Both the position numbers and the translations under genes were made by a program. Positions 16,791 to 26,994 of a stretch of 64,000 nucleotides of DNA are shown here, piece by piece (the stretch's first letter is position 1; every line of letters begins with the position of its first letter). Source of the DNA: an uncultured Rhodospirillaceae bacterium (GTDB taxonomy: Bacteria; Pseudomonadota; Alphaproteobacteria; Rhodospirillales; Magnetospirillaceae); contig CALABS010000029.1 of NCBI GenBank assembly GCA_937887565.1, positions 1 to 64,000 on the forward strand. The letters run 5' to 3'. The notes under the pieces are model-generated. The model was given only the letters and a program-made list of their open reading frames with translations. It did not search any database and was not told the origin of the DNA.

Positions 16791-16893
16791 TCCAGCCTCC
16801 TCTCGCGTCGAAGGACAGAGTGGGGATGGCGCTTCCGATTTGGAAATTAAATGATAAAATGGCTTTCATTCATAAAGTGGATCGAGGCCCGCC
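16791..16893. promoter_or_regulatory. Divergent promoter region between EamA permease and LysR gene
   Basis: A notably AT-rich segment (about 16840-16880) containing AATTTGGAAATTAAATG and TTCATTCATAAAG lies between the divergent starts. LysR regulators usually bind such intergenic regions at T-N11-A sites. The exact operator is not resolved. Confidence 0.4.
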
Positions 16894-17748
16894 ATGCCTG
16901 CCGACCTGGATATCGACCTGTTGCGCAGCTTCGTCGCAGTGGTGGACGCCGGCGGCTTCACGCGCGGGGCCGAGCGCGTCCACCGTACCCAGTCCACCGT
17001 CAGCCAGCAGATCCAGCGGCTGGAGGAGGCGGCGGGAGGCGTGCTGCTGCTCCGCCAGGGGCGTCGGGTGGCGCCGACCGAGGAGGGGGCGCGGCTTCTG
17101 GCCTATGCGCGGCGCATCCTGGCCCTGCACGAGGAGGCGCGTCAGGTGCTGGCGTCCGAAGGCCCCGGCGAGGTGGTCCGCCTGGGCAGCCCGGAGGATT
17201 TTGCCACCATCCACCTGCCGCGTGTCCTGGCCGGCTGGGCGCGGTCGCGGCCGCGCCTGAGGGTCGAGATGCGGTGCGACCTGTCGGCCGCGCTCAGGCG
17301 CGACCTTGAGCGCGGCGACCTCGACCTGGCGGTGGTCAAGCAGCCGCCAGGCACCGCCGGCGGGCTGGGCGTGTGGCGCGAGGCGCTGTCCTGGTGGGGG
17401 GCGCCGGGCCTCGCGCTGGCCGAGCCGGTGCCGCTGGTGGTCTATCCCCATGGCTGCCATTACCGCAATCACGCCATTCACGCGCTGGAGGCGGCGGGGC
17501 GCCGCTGGCGGGTGGCCTATGCCAGCCCCAGCCTGACCGGGCTGAAGGCGGCGGTGGCGGCCGGGCTGGGGGTGAGCCCGCTGCCGGCCACGGCGGCGGC
17601 CGACGGATTCGTGGCGATGGAGGGGTTGCCCGCCCTGCCGGACAGCGAACTGGGCCTGCATCTGGCCGCCGGCCCGGTCCGGCCGGCGGTTCGCGATCTC
17701 GCCGACCACATCCTCGCCCGGCTGGACGGGGCGCCGCTGGCGGCTTAG
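16894..17748 (+). CDS. LysR-family transcriptional regulator
   Basis: 284 residues: N-terminal winged helix-turn-helix at about 5-65 (LRSFVAVVDAGGFTRGAERV, then TQSTVSQQIQRLE and PTEEGARLL), followed by a periplasmic-binding-protein-like effector domain (about 90-280). It most likely regulates the divergent EamA permease gene. The inducer is unknown. Confidence 0.92.
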   Translation: MPADLDIDLLRSFVAVVDAGGFTRGAERVHRTQSTVSQQIQRLEEAAGGVLLLRQGRRVAPTEEGARLLAYARRILALHEEARQVLASEGPGEVVRLGSPEDFATIHLPRVLAGWARSRPRLRVEMRCDLSAALRRDLERGDLDLAVVKQPPGTAGGLGVWREALSWWGAPGLALAEPVPLVVYPHGCHYRNHAIHALEAAGRRWRVAYASPSLTGLKAAVAAGLGVSPLPATAAADGFVAMEGLPALPDSELGLHLAAGPVRPAVRDLADHILARLDGAPLAA

Positions 17749-17851
17749 AGCCCCCAGGACCCGCGGCGCCCCTGCCACTTGTCGGGCCGGTCCCGCGCGC
17801 GTAAGGTGCGGGCGGGGTGGGCCGTTCCTGGCCGCCGGGGATGTTGATGCG

Positions 17852-18694
17852 ATGCGCCTCGCCTGGACCTTCTTCGCAGGACTGATCTTCGCCGTCGTGA
17901 CCATGGTGGTCAGCGCGCCGCTGCTGGCGGGTGCCGGCGTGGTCGCCTGGCTGCTGCGGGGCGAGATCTGGACCACCCTGTCGGGGGAATCCTTCTTCGC
18001 CGTGCGCGACGTCCAGGGCCGCACCGCCGGCCAGATGGTCAACGTGGATTTCCGCACCCTGATGGTCGCCATGCCGGGCGAGATGCGGCCCCGCCGGCTG
18101 CTGCTCCGCCTGGAGGTCCGCGACCCCGACGTCTTCACCGTGCAGCAGGGATCGGGGCGCGTGCGCCTGGATGCCTGGGCGCTGGACGACGCCGCCGATC
18201 TCAGGCGGCCGGCGCTCTACACGGTGGTGGCGCCGGGCCGCGCCGCCGCCATCGAGCCCGACGGCGTCCTGGTGGTGGAGAAGGGCGGCCGGCGAAGCGC
18301 CTATTCCCTGGCCAGCGGCGCCTGGCTGTTCGATGCCGACGCGCCGGTGGCGCGTTTCCCGATCGCCACCGATCGCGACCGCTACGTGGCGGTCAGCGCC
18401 GCCGACGACGACCTGCCCGGGGGCGCCATCGCGGTCCTGACCTACGCCAACGCCCACAAGCCCGTCCGGCGGCTGCTGCTGACCGTCGCCGATCCGGCCC
18501 GCGCCCGCATCCTGCGGACATCCGTCGCCTTGACCCGGCCGGTGTCGCGGGTCGAGGAGGATGGCGGCCGGGTGGTGGAGCTGCCGCTGCCGGCCGGCAC
18601 CCTGCGACTGCCGATGGACGGGGACGACATCGATCTCAAGCGCGCGGTCGTTCCCGGCGGCCTGGCGCTTACCGAAATCGGTCCCTGGCGTTAG
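17852..18694 (+). CDS. Membrane-anchored protein of unknown function
   Basis: 280 residues with one or two hydrophobic segments at the N-terminus (about 5-38: LAWTFFAGLIFAVVTMVVSA, then LLAGAGVVAWLL), followed by a soluble, probably periplasmic domain rich in beta-strand-like sequence. I recognise no motif. It sits alone between the LysR gene and the chemoreceptor gene. Confidence 0.65.
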   Translation: MRLAWTFFAGLIFAVVTMVVSAPLLAGAGVVAWLLRGEIWTTLSGESFFAVRDVQGRTAGQMVNVDFRTLMVAMPGEMRPRRLLLRLEVRDPDVFTVQQGSGRVRLDAWALDDAADLRRPALYTVVAPGRAAAIEPDGVLVVEKGGRRSAYSLASGAWLFDADAPVARFPIATDRDRYVAVSAADDDLPGGAIAVLTYANAHKPVRRLLLTVADPARARILRTSVALTRPVSRVEEDGGRVVELPLPAGTLRLPMDGDDIDLKRAVVPGGLALTEIGPWR

Positions 18695-18804
18695 CCGGCA
18701 CCCCTGAGCGTTGCGGTTAATTATCCTTCCTAAAACAAACGCCCTGTGCAATCGTATGCCCATGTTTTCGGCATGCTCATTGGTTGGGCAGTTGGAGGAA
18801 GGGG

Positions 18805-20796
18805 ATGCTGAACCACGTCAGGCTGGGCCGCAAGCTCGGCCTTCTTTCCGCCGTCTTCATGCTTCCGGTGGCCTTTCTTGCATGGCTGCTGGTGGTTCAA
18901 AGCACCAAGGACATTGATTTCGCCGCCAAGGAGTTGGACGGCAGCCGCTATATCGCGGCGCTGCGCGGGCTGATCGTCGAGATCGTTCTCGACCATTACG
19001 CCGGCCGCGTGACCGCCGCGTCGGCCCTGGTCGCGGTGCGCGAGGCCGAGGCGGCCATGGGGACGGCCAAAGGCAGCGGCGAGCCCTTCGCCGAGCTGGA
19101 AGCGGCGATGACCTCGCTTGGCGCCGGCGATACGCCGGCGAGCTTCGCCGCCGCCATGGCGGCGACGCGGGGGGTGGTGTCGCGGGTGGGCGACGGGTCC
19201 AACCTCATCCTCGATCCCGACCTGGATTCCTACTACGCCATGGACATGACCGTGCTGCGGCTTCCCGAGCTGATGGATGCCTCGGGGCGGGCGCTCGACC
19301 TGGCGCTGGTCATGGCCGAGGGCGGCCGCGACCTGGCGGTGTCCGCCGAGTTCCTGACCCGGATGGGGGCATACGACACGGCCGTGGCCAATCTGGCGGC
19401 CTCGTTGGATGCCGCCTACCGGGGCAATCCCGACGGATCGATGAAGCCGGCGCTCGATCCCGTCCATGCCGCCTTCGCGGCGGCGGCGCGGGACTATTCG
19501 GACGCGCTGGCCCGCCTGTCGCCCGGGGCGGCGACCGATTCCCCGCGCCCCGACGCCGCGACCCTGACCGCCCTTCAGGCCGAGACCGTGCGGCAGGCCG
19601 ACCGGCTGTGGCAGGCGGCGCTGGCGGAAATGGACCGCCTGTTGGCGGCGCGGATCGCCGGCTTCCGGGCCAAGCTGTGGAGCAGCCTGGGAGCGGCGCT
19701 GGCGGTGCTGGCCGCCGCGGTGGTCCTCGCCTTCGCCATCACCCGCTCCATCGCCCATCCCCTCGACCGCATCGGCGGCGTCATGGAACGGCTGGCCGAG
19801 GGCGACCGCTCGGTGGCGGTGCCGTTCGCGGACCGGCGTGACGAGGTGGGGGCCATGGCTCGCAACGTCGAGGTGTTCAAGGCCGGGCTGATCGCCGCCG
19901 ACGGGCTGGCCGCCGAGCAGGCCGAGGAGGCCGCGCGCCGCGGCGCCCGCGCCCACCGGGTCGAGGCCCTGGCGCGCGGATTCGAGGGCGACGTGGCGGC
20001 GGTGCTGGGCCGTCTGGCCGCCGCCGCCGGGCATATGCAATCGACGGCCGGGGGAATGACCCATACCGCCACCGATACCGGGACGCGCGCGGCGACGGTG
20101 GCGCTTTCGGCCAAGAGGGCGACGGGAAGCGTCGAGGCGGTGGCCGCCGCCGCCGAGGAACTGTCGGCTTCCATCGACGAGATCGGGCGCCAGGTGTCCG
20201 ACGCCGCCCGGGTGGCCGCGTCGGCCGTCGACGAGGCGCGGGGTGCCGACGCCATCGTCAAGGGGTTGGCCACGGCCGCCGAGCGCATCGGCGAGGTGGT
20301 GACGCTGATCAACGACATCGCCGGCCAGACCAACCTGTTGGCGCTGAACGCCACCATCGAGGCGGCGCGGGCCGGCGAGGCCGGCAAGGGCTTCGCGGTG
20401 GTCGCGGGCGAGGTCAAGGGCCTGGCCAATCAGACCGGCCGCGCCACCGACGAGATCTCGGAACAGATCGCGGCGGTTCAGCGGGCCACCGGCCAGGCGG
20501 TGGGAGCGATCGGCGCCATTCAGGCCACCATCGAGCGGATCGGCGAAATCTCGGCGGCCATCGCCTCGGCGGTGGAGCAACAGGGGGCCGCCACCCGCGA
20601 GATCGCCCGCAATGCCGAAGAGGCGGCGGCGGTGACCGCGGACATGGGCGGCGTGGTCGAAGGGGTCAACGGCGCCGCCGAGCGGACCGGCACCGCCGCC
20701 GGTGAGGTGGCCGGGGCGTCGGAGGCGCTGTCGCGCGAGGCCGACGCGCTGCGCGATTGCGTCGATCGCTTCCTGGGGGAACTGAAGACCCTGTAG
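18805..20796 (+). CDS. Methyl-accepting chemotaxis protein
   Basis: A 663-residue transmembrane chemoreceptor. The first helix is near residues 12-32, a periplasmic sensor region covers about 35-290, and the second helix is near 295-315. A HAMP domain (ITRSIAHPLDRIGGVMERLA) is at about 316-370, and the cytoplasmic signalling domain follows with the conserved tip INDIAGQTNLLALNATIEAA and GEAGKGFAVVAGEVKGLANQ near 505-545. No CheB/CheR pentapeptide is visible at the C-terminus. The ATG at 18805 follows GGAGGAAGGGG; an upstream TTG is less likely. The ligand is unknown. Confidence 0.95.
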   Translation: MLNHVRLGRKLGLLSAVFMLPVAFLAWLLVVQSTKDIDFAAKELDGSRYIAALRGLIVEIVLDHYAGRVTAASALVAVREAEAAMGTAKGSGEPFAELEAAMTSLGAGDTPASFAAAMAATRGVVSRVGDGSNLILDPDLDSYYAMDMTVLRLPELMDASGRALDLALVMAEGGRDLAVSAEFLTRMGAYDTAVANLAASLDAAYRGNPDGSMKPALDPVHAAFAAAARDYSDALARLSPGAATDSPRPDAATLTALQAETVRQADRLWQAALAEMDRLLAARIAGFRAKLWSSLGAALAVLAAAVVLAFAITRSIAHPLDRIGGVMERLAEGDRSVAVPFADRRDEVGAMARNVEVFKAGLIAADGLAAEQAEEAARRGARAHRVEALARGFEGDVAAVLGRLAAAAGHMQSTAGGMTHTATDTGTRAATVALSAKRATGSVEAVAAAAEELSASIDEIGRQVSDAARVAASAVDEARGADAIVKGLATAAERIGEVVTLINDIAGQTNLLALNATIEAARAGEAGKGFAVVAGEVKGLANQTGRATDEISEQIAAVQRATGQAVGAIGAIQATIERIGEISAAIASAVEQQGAATREIARNAEEAAAVTADMGGVVEGVNGAAERTGTAAGEVAGASEALSREADALRDCVDRFLGELKTL

Positions 20797-20799
20797 CGC

Positions 20800-21456
20800 T
20801 CAGGCCATCGCCCGCCACCAGCGGCGCGCCTCGGCGGCTGTCCATTCGGGGCCGTGGCCGCTGAACAGCACCGCCTCGTCGGGCAGCAGCCCGAGCAGGC
20901 GGCCGATGGAGGACCACAACGCCTCCTCGCTGCCGCCCGGCAGGTCGGTACGGCCGACCCCGTGGCGGAACAGGGTGTCGCCGGTCAGCACGAAGGCGCC
21001 GAAATCGAAGCACACGCCGCCGGGGGTGTGGCCGGGGGTGGCGATCACCCGCACCGGCACGCCGCCGAGGTCCAACTCCGGTTCGCCGTCGAAATATCGC
21101 ATGGCGGCGGGGCCGTCCTGGGCCTCGCCGGTGAAGGCGCGGTTCAACTCGCTGGCCCGGTCCACCACCGGCTTCTCCGCCGCCTGGGCGATGGTCGCGA
21201 CGGCATGGGCCGTCTCGACCGCCCGCGCCGCCCCCAGATGGTCGGGATGGCCGTGGGTCAGCCACACCGCCTTGACCGTGCCGCCCAGGCGGGCCAGCGC
21301 GTCGAGGATGCGGGGAGCGTCGCCGCCGGGGTCCACCACCACCGTATCGCCGCTGTCGCGGTGGCGGACGATGTAGCAGTTCTCGTACCACGGCGGACTG
21401 GTCACCACCACCGCCAGGGAGAAGCCGTCGAAATCGCCGAGATGCTGGAAGCTCAT
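20800..21456 (-). CDS. MBL-fold metallo-hydrolase (glyoxalase II-like)
   Basis: A 218-residue cytoplasmic hydrolase with the metal motif LTHGHPDHLG near residues 66-75 (HxHxDH) plus later ligands in TPGHTPGG, LTGDTLF and SGHGPEW. It belongs to the GloB-like or persulfide-dioxygenase-like branch; the substrate cannot be fixed. It is convergent with the chemoreceptor gene. Confidence 0.9.
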   Translation of the reverse strand: MSFQHLGDFDGFSLAVVVTSPPWYENCYIVRHRDSGDTVVVDPGGDAPRILDALARLGGTVKAVWLTHGHPDHLGAARAVETAHAVATIAQAAEKPVVDRASELNRAFTGEAQDGPAAMRYFDGEPELDLGGVPVRVIATPGHTPGGVCFDFGAFVLTGDTLFRHGVGRTDLPGGSEEALWSSIGRLLGLLPDEAVLFSGHGPEWTAAEARRWWRAMA

Positions 21457-21605
21457 GCCGCTCTCCGAGGAAGCCCAGTGCGCCTTCCCTATAGCCCAGG
21501 ACGGCGCCGGCTTCCAGGCACCGTTCCTTTACCCGCTGGTAAGGTCGGCGGCCCGAAGCTAAAAGGCTTGTTTCGCCGTCTTCCGCCACTGGGCCCGCCT
21601 CCGCC

Positions 21606-22499
21606 ATGACCGACAGCAGCATCGACCCCTTTCCCACCGCGCGCGAGGAATCCGACGAGCACGCGGTCGCGGCCGACGGCGGCACGCCCCAGACCGCCTC
21701 GCCGGCCTATCGCCTGGCCTTCGAGGACGTGGACTTCCTGCTGCGCCAGGACCTGCGGCCGGTGCGGCTGCAACTGGAGCTGCTGAAGCCGGAACTGCTG
21801 CAGCAGGAACTGGGTATCCGCTCGACGGTGGCGGTGTTCGGCTCAGCCCGCATTCCCCATCCCGACGAGGCGGCGCGTCAACTGGCCGCCGCCGAGGCGG
21901 CCGCCCATGCCGCCCCCCATGACCGCACCAAGGCGCGGTCGGTGGCCATCGCCCGGCGCATGCTGGCCAACAGCCGCTATTACGAGGAGGCGCGCCGCTT
22001 CGCCCAGATCGTCACCAACACCTGCGTCGGTCAGCACATCAGCGACTTCGTGGTCAAGACCGGCGGCGGCCCGGGCATCATGGAGGCGGCGAACCGCGGT
22101 GCCGCCGACCTCGACGGCAAGTCCATCGGCCTCAACATCGTCCTGCCCATGGAGCAGGCGCCCAATCCCTACGTCACCCCCGAGTTGTGCTTCCGCTTCC
22201 ACTATTTCGCCATCCGCAAGATGCACTTCCTGACCCGCGCCAAGGCGCTGGTGGTGTTTCCCGGCGGCTTCGGCACCATGGACGAGCTGTTCGAGGCGCT
22301 GACCCTGATCCAGACCGGCAAGATCGAGCCCATCCCGGTCCTGCTGTTCGGCCGCGAGTATTGGGAGCGGGTGGTCAATGTCGACGCCATGATCATGGAG
22401 GGGATGGTCAGCCCCGAGGACAAGGACCTCATCACCTATGTGGAGACCGCCGAGGAGGCCTGGGACCACATCGCCGAGTTTTACCGGCTTCCCAGATAA
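21606..22499 (+). CDS. LOG family protein (TIGR00730, nucleotide 5'-monophosphate phosphoribohydrolase-like)
   Basis: 297 residues, Rossmann-like fold. The signature PGGFGTMDELFEAL lies near residues 218-231 and GGGPGIMEAANRGA near 154-167, the catalytic motifs of LOG proteins, which were long misnamed lysine decarboxylases. Family members remove ribose 5-phosphate from cytokinin nucleotides or other NMPs. An N-terminal extension of about 80 residues precedes the domain, as in the larger type II LOGs. Confidence 0.88.
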   Translation: MTDSSIDPFPTAREESDEHAVAADGGTPQTASPAYRLAFEDVDFLLRQDLRPVRLQLELLKPELLQQELGIRSTVAVFGSARIPHPDEAARQLAAAEAAAHAAPHDRTKARSVAIARRMLANSRYYEEARRFAQIVTNTCVGQHISDFVVKTGGGPGIMEAANRGAADLDGKSIGLNIVLPMEQAPNPYVTPELCFRFHYFAIRKMHFLTRAKALVVFPGGFGTMDELFEALTLIQTGKIEPIPVLLFGREYWERVVNVDAMIMEGMVSPEDKDLITYVETAEEAWDHIAEFYRLPR

Positions 22500-22857
22500 T
22501 TCCTTCGTATAGTAAGGTGGTCACCCGATGTCCGTTCTTACCCTTTTGGACTAGCATCCAGTCCACAGCGGGGGGCCGTGCGACCGGCCCGCGTCGGTGA
22601 GGCTAGGGGGGTTGCCTCTCGCCGGCCCTCCCGCGACGATCTCCCTGGGGGGGGAGGGGGCGGCACCTCGATTCCGCGCGACCAGCCAGGGGCCGGAATC
22701 GAGGTGCCGAGCGCCCTTTCCGCGCCACCTTCCGCACCCTACATTCCTGTGACACCATTCCTTGCGATTCCCCTGACGGATATGCCCGTCGGCGGTGGCG
22801 CGGGCAAGGCGACGGGAGTATGATTTCCCAAGGGATGAAGTCTCACGGGAGGTTGCC
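22500..22857. other. 358-bp intergenic region with several stem-loops
   Basis: No convincing gene. Apart from the large inverted repeat listed separately, GGGCCG-N6-CGGCCC (near 22576-22594) and GGACT-N7-AGTCC (near 22549-22565) can form hairpins. The segment could be a structured leader or small RNA for the downstream kinase-like gene, but it matches no riboswitch class I recognise. Confidence 0.4.
22661..22709. repeat. Perfect 16-bp inverted repeat with 17-nt loop
   Basis: CGGCACCTCGATTCCG (22661-22676) is exactly complementary to CGGAATCGAGGTGCCG (22694-22709). No T-tract follows on either strand, so it is not a simple intrinsic terminator. Confidence 0.9.
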
Positions 22858-23559
22858 ATGACGACCAATATCCTCAGCGTGATCGCGGCCATGGCCGAAG
22901 TGGCGACCGTGACGCCCAAGGGCGAACCGACCCGTCCGAAGCAGCCCGTCATCACCATCTCGCGCGACTACGGGTCGGGCGGCGACATCATCGCCACCCG
23001 CTTGTGCCAGCGCCTCCATTTGCCGCTCTACGACGAGGAGGTCCTGCGGCAGGTGGCCGGCCGCCTGCAGGACGATCCGGCCATCGTGCGCATGCTCGAC
23101 GAAGGCTTCGGCCGCGCCAAGGACATGTGGCTGTACCGCTTGTTCTCGGGCAAGGACGTCAGCCCCGACGCCTATCGCGACACCCTGATCAAGGTGGTGA
23201 TGAGCCTGGGCCGGCTGGGGGGCGTCATCATCGGGCGCGGCGCCCATGTGATCCTCCAGGAATCCTGCGCGCTCCGGGTGCGCGTGGCCGGATCGGCGGA
23301 AGCCTGCGCCAAGCGCATGGCCGATGCCGGCCACGGAACCTACGACGAGCAGTTGGTCCAGGCCCGCGACGTCAACCATCGGCGCGGCAAGTTCGTGTGG
23401 GAGGTCTTCCATTCGCGCCTGTCCGATGCCGGCGCCTTCGACCTGACCATCAACACCGACCGCATGGGCGATTTCGAGGACGCGGTCGAGATGCTGGTCG
23501 TCATGGCCCAGGCCATCCACGAGGGCCGGGTGCTGCGCGACGGAGTGGTGAAAGGCTGA
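22858..23559 (+). CDS. Cytidylate kinase-like family protein
   Basis: 233 residues. The N-terminal VITISRDYGSGGDIIATRLC (about 31-50) is the P-loop variant of cytidylate-kinase-like (PF13189) proteins, followed by LPLYDEEVLRQVA and, near 120-130, LGGVIIGRGAHVIL. It probably phosphorylates a nucleotide or small molecule; the substrate is unknown. The ATG at 22858 follows ACGGGAGG. It is convergent with the receiver-domain gene. Confidence 0.82.
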   Translation: MTTNILSVIAAMAEVATVTPKGEPTRPKQPVITISRDYGSGGDIIATRLCQRLHLPLYDEEVLRQVAGRLQDDPAIVRMLDEGFGRAKDMWLYRLFSGKDVSPDAYRDTLIKVVMSLGRLGGVIIGRGAHVILQESCALRVRVAGSAEACAKRMADAGHGTYDEQLVQARDVNHRRGKFVWEVFHSRLSDAGAFDLTINTDRMGDFEDAVEMLVVMAQAIHEGRVLRDGVVKG

Positions 23560-23572
23560 ATGGGGCGGCGGG

Positions 23573-24580
23573 CTATCCCGCCATCTGCACCCCCGCCATT
23601 TGCACCGGCGTGGCCACCGAGGACGGCGGGCTGCCGAGGGCGCGGCTGATGGCCTTGGACAACTGGCGACAGCGTTCCTGGTCGGCGAAGGCGATCTGGG
23701 TGGGGTCGTTGTCCAGCCGCCGGGCGATCACCAGCAGGTCGCCGACCGGGCCGGCATGGGTCTCGGCCGCCGTTCCCTTCATCCGGCCCAGCATGTCCTC
23801 GGCGACGGTGACCAGCTTGTGGGTATAGGGAATCAGGGTCGGGCCGTCTCCGACGCCGTCGCGGAGGCACGCGGTGATGTGGCCGACCAGCCACTCGATC
23901 TGGACGGCGTGGCGGTCGATCTTGATGCGGTTGAGCGTCACCGCCGATTCGCGGACCTGCTGCCACAGGCGGCCGTCGTCGAGGCCGCACAGGCGGGCCT
24001 TCAGCGGATTGGGCACTTCGAGCATGGGGGCGGAATGGTTGTCGAAGGCGCGCGTCTTGGCGCGGCGGTCGGGGCCGGTATAGTCGTGGGTGATCACGAA
24101 CGGCTTGCGGGCCCGCGCCAGTTTCTCGACGCGCATGATCAACTGGTCGGGGACCACCGGGGTCAGCAGCAGGTCGTCGGCGCCCGAATCGATCACCCTC
24201 TTGACGTAACCAGGCTCGGCGTTGGACAGCAGTACGATCACCACGGCGAAGGGGTTGGTGCCCAGGCGCTGGTTGCGCATCTCCTGGATCAGGTAGTTGA
24301 CGTCGTTTCCTTCGAGTTCGCTGGCGGTGATCAGCAGGTCGACGCCGTCGTCCTTGAGCGTGTCGTGCAGCTTCAGGTAACTGCCGCTGTCGCTGATCTT
24401 GCGGAACCCGACCGAGAACAGCGCCGCGCGCAACCCCTGCCGGACCATGGGGGTGGGGTCGGCGATGGTCAGGCGCACGCCTTGAAAGGTTCCCGTCGCG
24501 CTTTGCTTGTTATTCCGCGGCAAACCTCGGTTCCTGGTCTGGGGTTTGTCTGCGCCGGGACGCGCATTTTCAAGGTTCAC
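23573..24580 (-). CDS. Receiver-domain (response-regulator-like) protein
   Basis: About 335 residues. Residues about 28-150 form a CheY-like receiver (VRLTIADPTPMVRQGLRAAL; acceptor region LLITASELEG; LLLTPVVPDQ with Pro after the switch). The usual Asp-Asp pair and phospho-acceptor are altered (IADP; ITASE), so phosphorylation is doubtful. The C-terminal 180 residues are helical without a DNA-binding signature and end in an odd PVQMAGVQMAG duplication. The best start is GTG at 24580; no well-placed ATG exists. Confidence 0.68.
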   Translation of the reverse strand: MNLENARPGADKPQTRNRGLPRNNKQSATGTFQGVRLTIADPTPMVRQGLRAALFSVGFRKISDSGSYLKLHDTLKDDGVDLLITASELEGNDVNYLIQEMRNQRLGTNPFAVVIVLLSNAEPGYVKRVIDSGADDLLLTPVVPDQLIMRVEKLARARKPFVITHDYTGPDRRAKTRAFDNHSAPMLEVPNPLKARLCGLDDGRLWQQVRESAVTLNRIKIDRHAVQIEWLVGHITACLRDGVGDGPTLIPYTHKLVTVAEDMLGRMKGTAAETHAGPVGDLLVIARRLDNDPTQIAFADQERCRQLSKAISRALGSPPSSVATPVQMAGVQMAG

Positions 24581-24636
24581 CAATTCTAACCATGATTCCC
24601 GCCTCGGGTCATCACCCGATCGTGCAAGCGGGCGCG

Positions 24637-24691
24637 CCACCACCACGCCACCACCACGCCACCACCACGCCACCACCACGCCACCACCACG
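24637..24691. repeat. 11-bp tandem repeat, five exact copies (CCACCACCACG)
   Basis: Five perfect copies of CCACCACCACG run from 24637 to 24691 in the intergenic region upstream of pyrB, ending just before its putative -35 element. Perfect short arrays of this type vary in copy number by slippage. Confidence 0.95.
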
Positions 24692-24698
24692 GGGCCGC

Positions 24699-24727
24699 TT
24701 GCGGGCCGGCGGGCGCAGCCATATAGT
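24699..24727 (+). promoter_or_regulatory. Putative pyrB promoter giving an almost leaderless mRNA
   Basis: TTGCGG (24699-24704) and TATAGT (24722-24727) are 17 bp apart. Transcription would start about 24733-24735, within a few bases of the pyrB ATG at 24737, and no Shine-Dalgarno sequence is visible. Confidence 0.5.
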
Positions 24728-24736
24728 TCGGCCATC

Positions 24737-25689
<953 letters not shown>

Positions 25690-25690
<1 letters not shown>

Positions 25691-26994
25691 TGCCTGCCCG
25701 CGCCCAATCCGGCCTGGTGGCCTATGTCAACGCCCGCCTGGTCGACCCCGCCACCGGCCTGGACGCCGCCGGCGCGCTGCTGACCAACGGCGAGACCATC
25801 GCCGACGTCGGTCCCGGCCTGTTCCAGGGCGGGGTGCCGTCGGGGATCGAGGTGATCGATTGCCAGGGGCTGTGCCTGGCGCCCGGCCTGGTGGATATGC
25901 GCGTCCAGGTGCGCGAGCCCGGCGAGGAGCACAAGGAGACCCTGCGCACCGCCGGCGAGGCGGCGGTGGCCGGCGGCGTCACCTCCATGGTCTGCCTGCC
26001 CAATACCGAGCCGGTGATCGACGACGTCGCCAGCGTCGAGTTCGTCGCCCGCCGCGCCCGCAAGAACGGGCTGGCCAAGGTCTACCCCTATGCCGCCGCC
26101 ACCAAGAACCTGGAGGGTGGCGAACTGGCGGAGATGGGCTTGTTGTTCGAGGCCGGCGCATTGGCCTTCACCGACGGCGTCAAGGCCATCGGCAACGCCC
26201 AGCTCATGCGCCGGGCGCTGTCCTATGCCGCCACGTTCGGCGCCATGATCGTCCAGCACCCCGAGGAGCCCAGCCTGGCCACCGGGGTGATGAATTCGGG
26301 CGAGCTGTCGACGCGCATGGGCCTGTCCGGCATTCCGGCGGCGGCCGAGGTCATCCTGCTGGAGCGCGATATCCGGTTGGTCGAGATGACCGGCGGCCGC
26401 TACCACGCCGCCCACGTCTCGACCGCCGAGGGCGTCGAGGTGATCCGCCGCGCCAAGGCCCGCGGCCTGCCGGTGAGCTGCGAGACGGCGCCGCCCTATT
26501 TCGCCCTCAACGAGTTGGCGGTGGGCGACTACCGCACCTTCGCCAAGCTGTCGCCGCCGCTGCGGTCCGAGGCCGACCGCCAGGCGGTCGTTGCCGGCCT
26601 CGGGGACGGCACCATCGACGCCGTCGCCTCGGATCACGCGCCCCAGGACGCCGATTCCAAGCGGGTGCCGTTCGCTCTGGCCGAATTCGGCGGCGTCGGG
26701 CTGGAGACATTGCTGCCGGTGACGCTGGAACTGGTCCACAACGGCCATCTGGGCCTGCTGGGCGCGCTCAGGCTGGTCACCTGCGCCCCGGCCGACATCC
26801 TGGGCCTGGCCGCCGGGCGTCTGAAGGTCGGCGCCGCCGCCGACCTGACCCTGTTCGCTCCCGATCGCGGCTGGGTCGTCGATCCCGCCCGCTTCCGCTC
26901 CAAGTCCAAGAACACGCCCTTCGACGGCCGCCCGGTCCAGGGCATGGTGATGCGCACCGTCATCGACGGCCGCCCGGTGTTCGCGCGTGGTTGA
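25690..26994 (+). CDS. pyrC: Dihydroorotase-like protein lacking metal ligands (PyrC-prime type)
   Basis: A 434-residue type I dihydroorotase homologue: GGVTSMVCLPNTEPVIDD near 95-112, HVSTAEGVEV near 242-251, SDHAPQ at 314-319 and GGVGLETLLPVTL near 334-346. The metal-binding HxH after PGLVD is replaced by Arg71-x-Gln73 (LVDMRVQVREPG), and the PHH of the usual EVTPHHL is APPYF. It is therefore probably inactive, as in the PyrC-prime/PyrX partner of ATCase in pseudomonads, acting to assemble PyrB dodecamers. An active dihydroorotase should be encoded elsewhere. It is coupled to pyrB, and its end overlaps plsY by 8 bp. Confidence 0.88.

Noticed and set aside
24637..24691. 11-bp tandem array considered as a CRISPR
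   Set aside because: The units are contiguous with no spacers and no cas genes are present; the same applies to the 26-bp array at 1-82.
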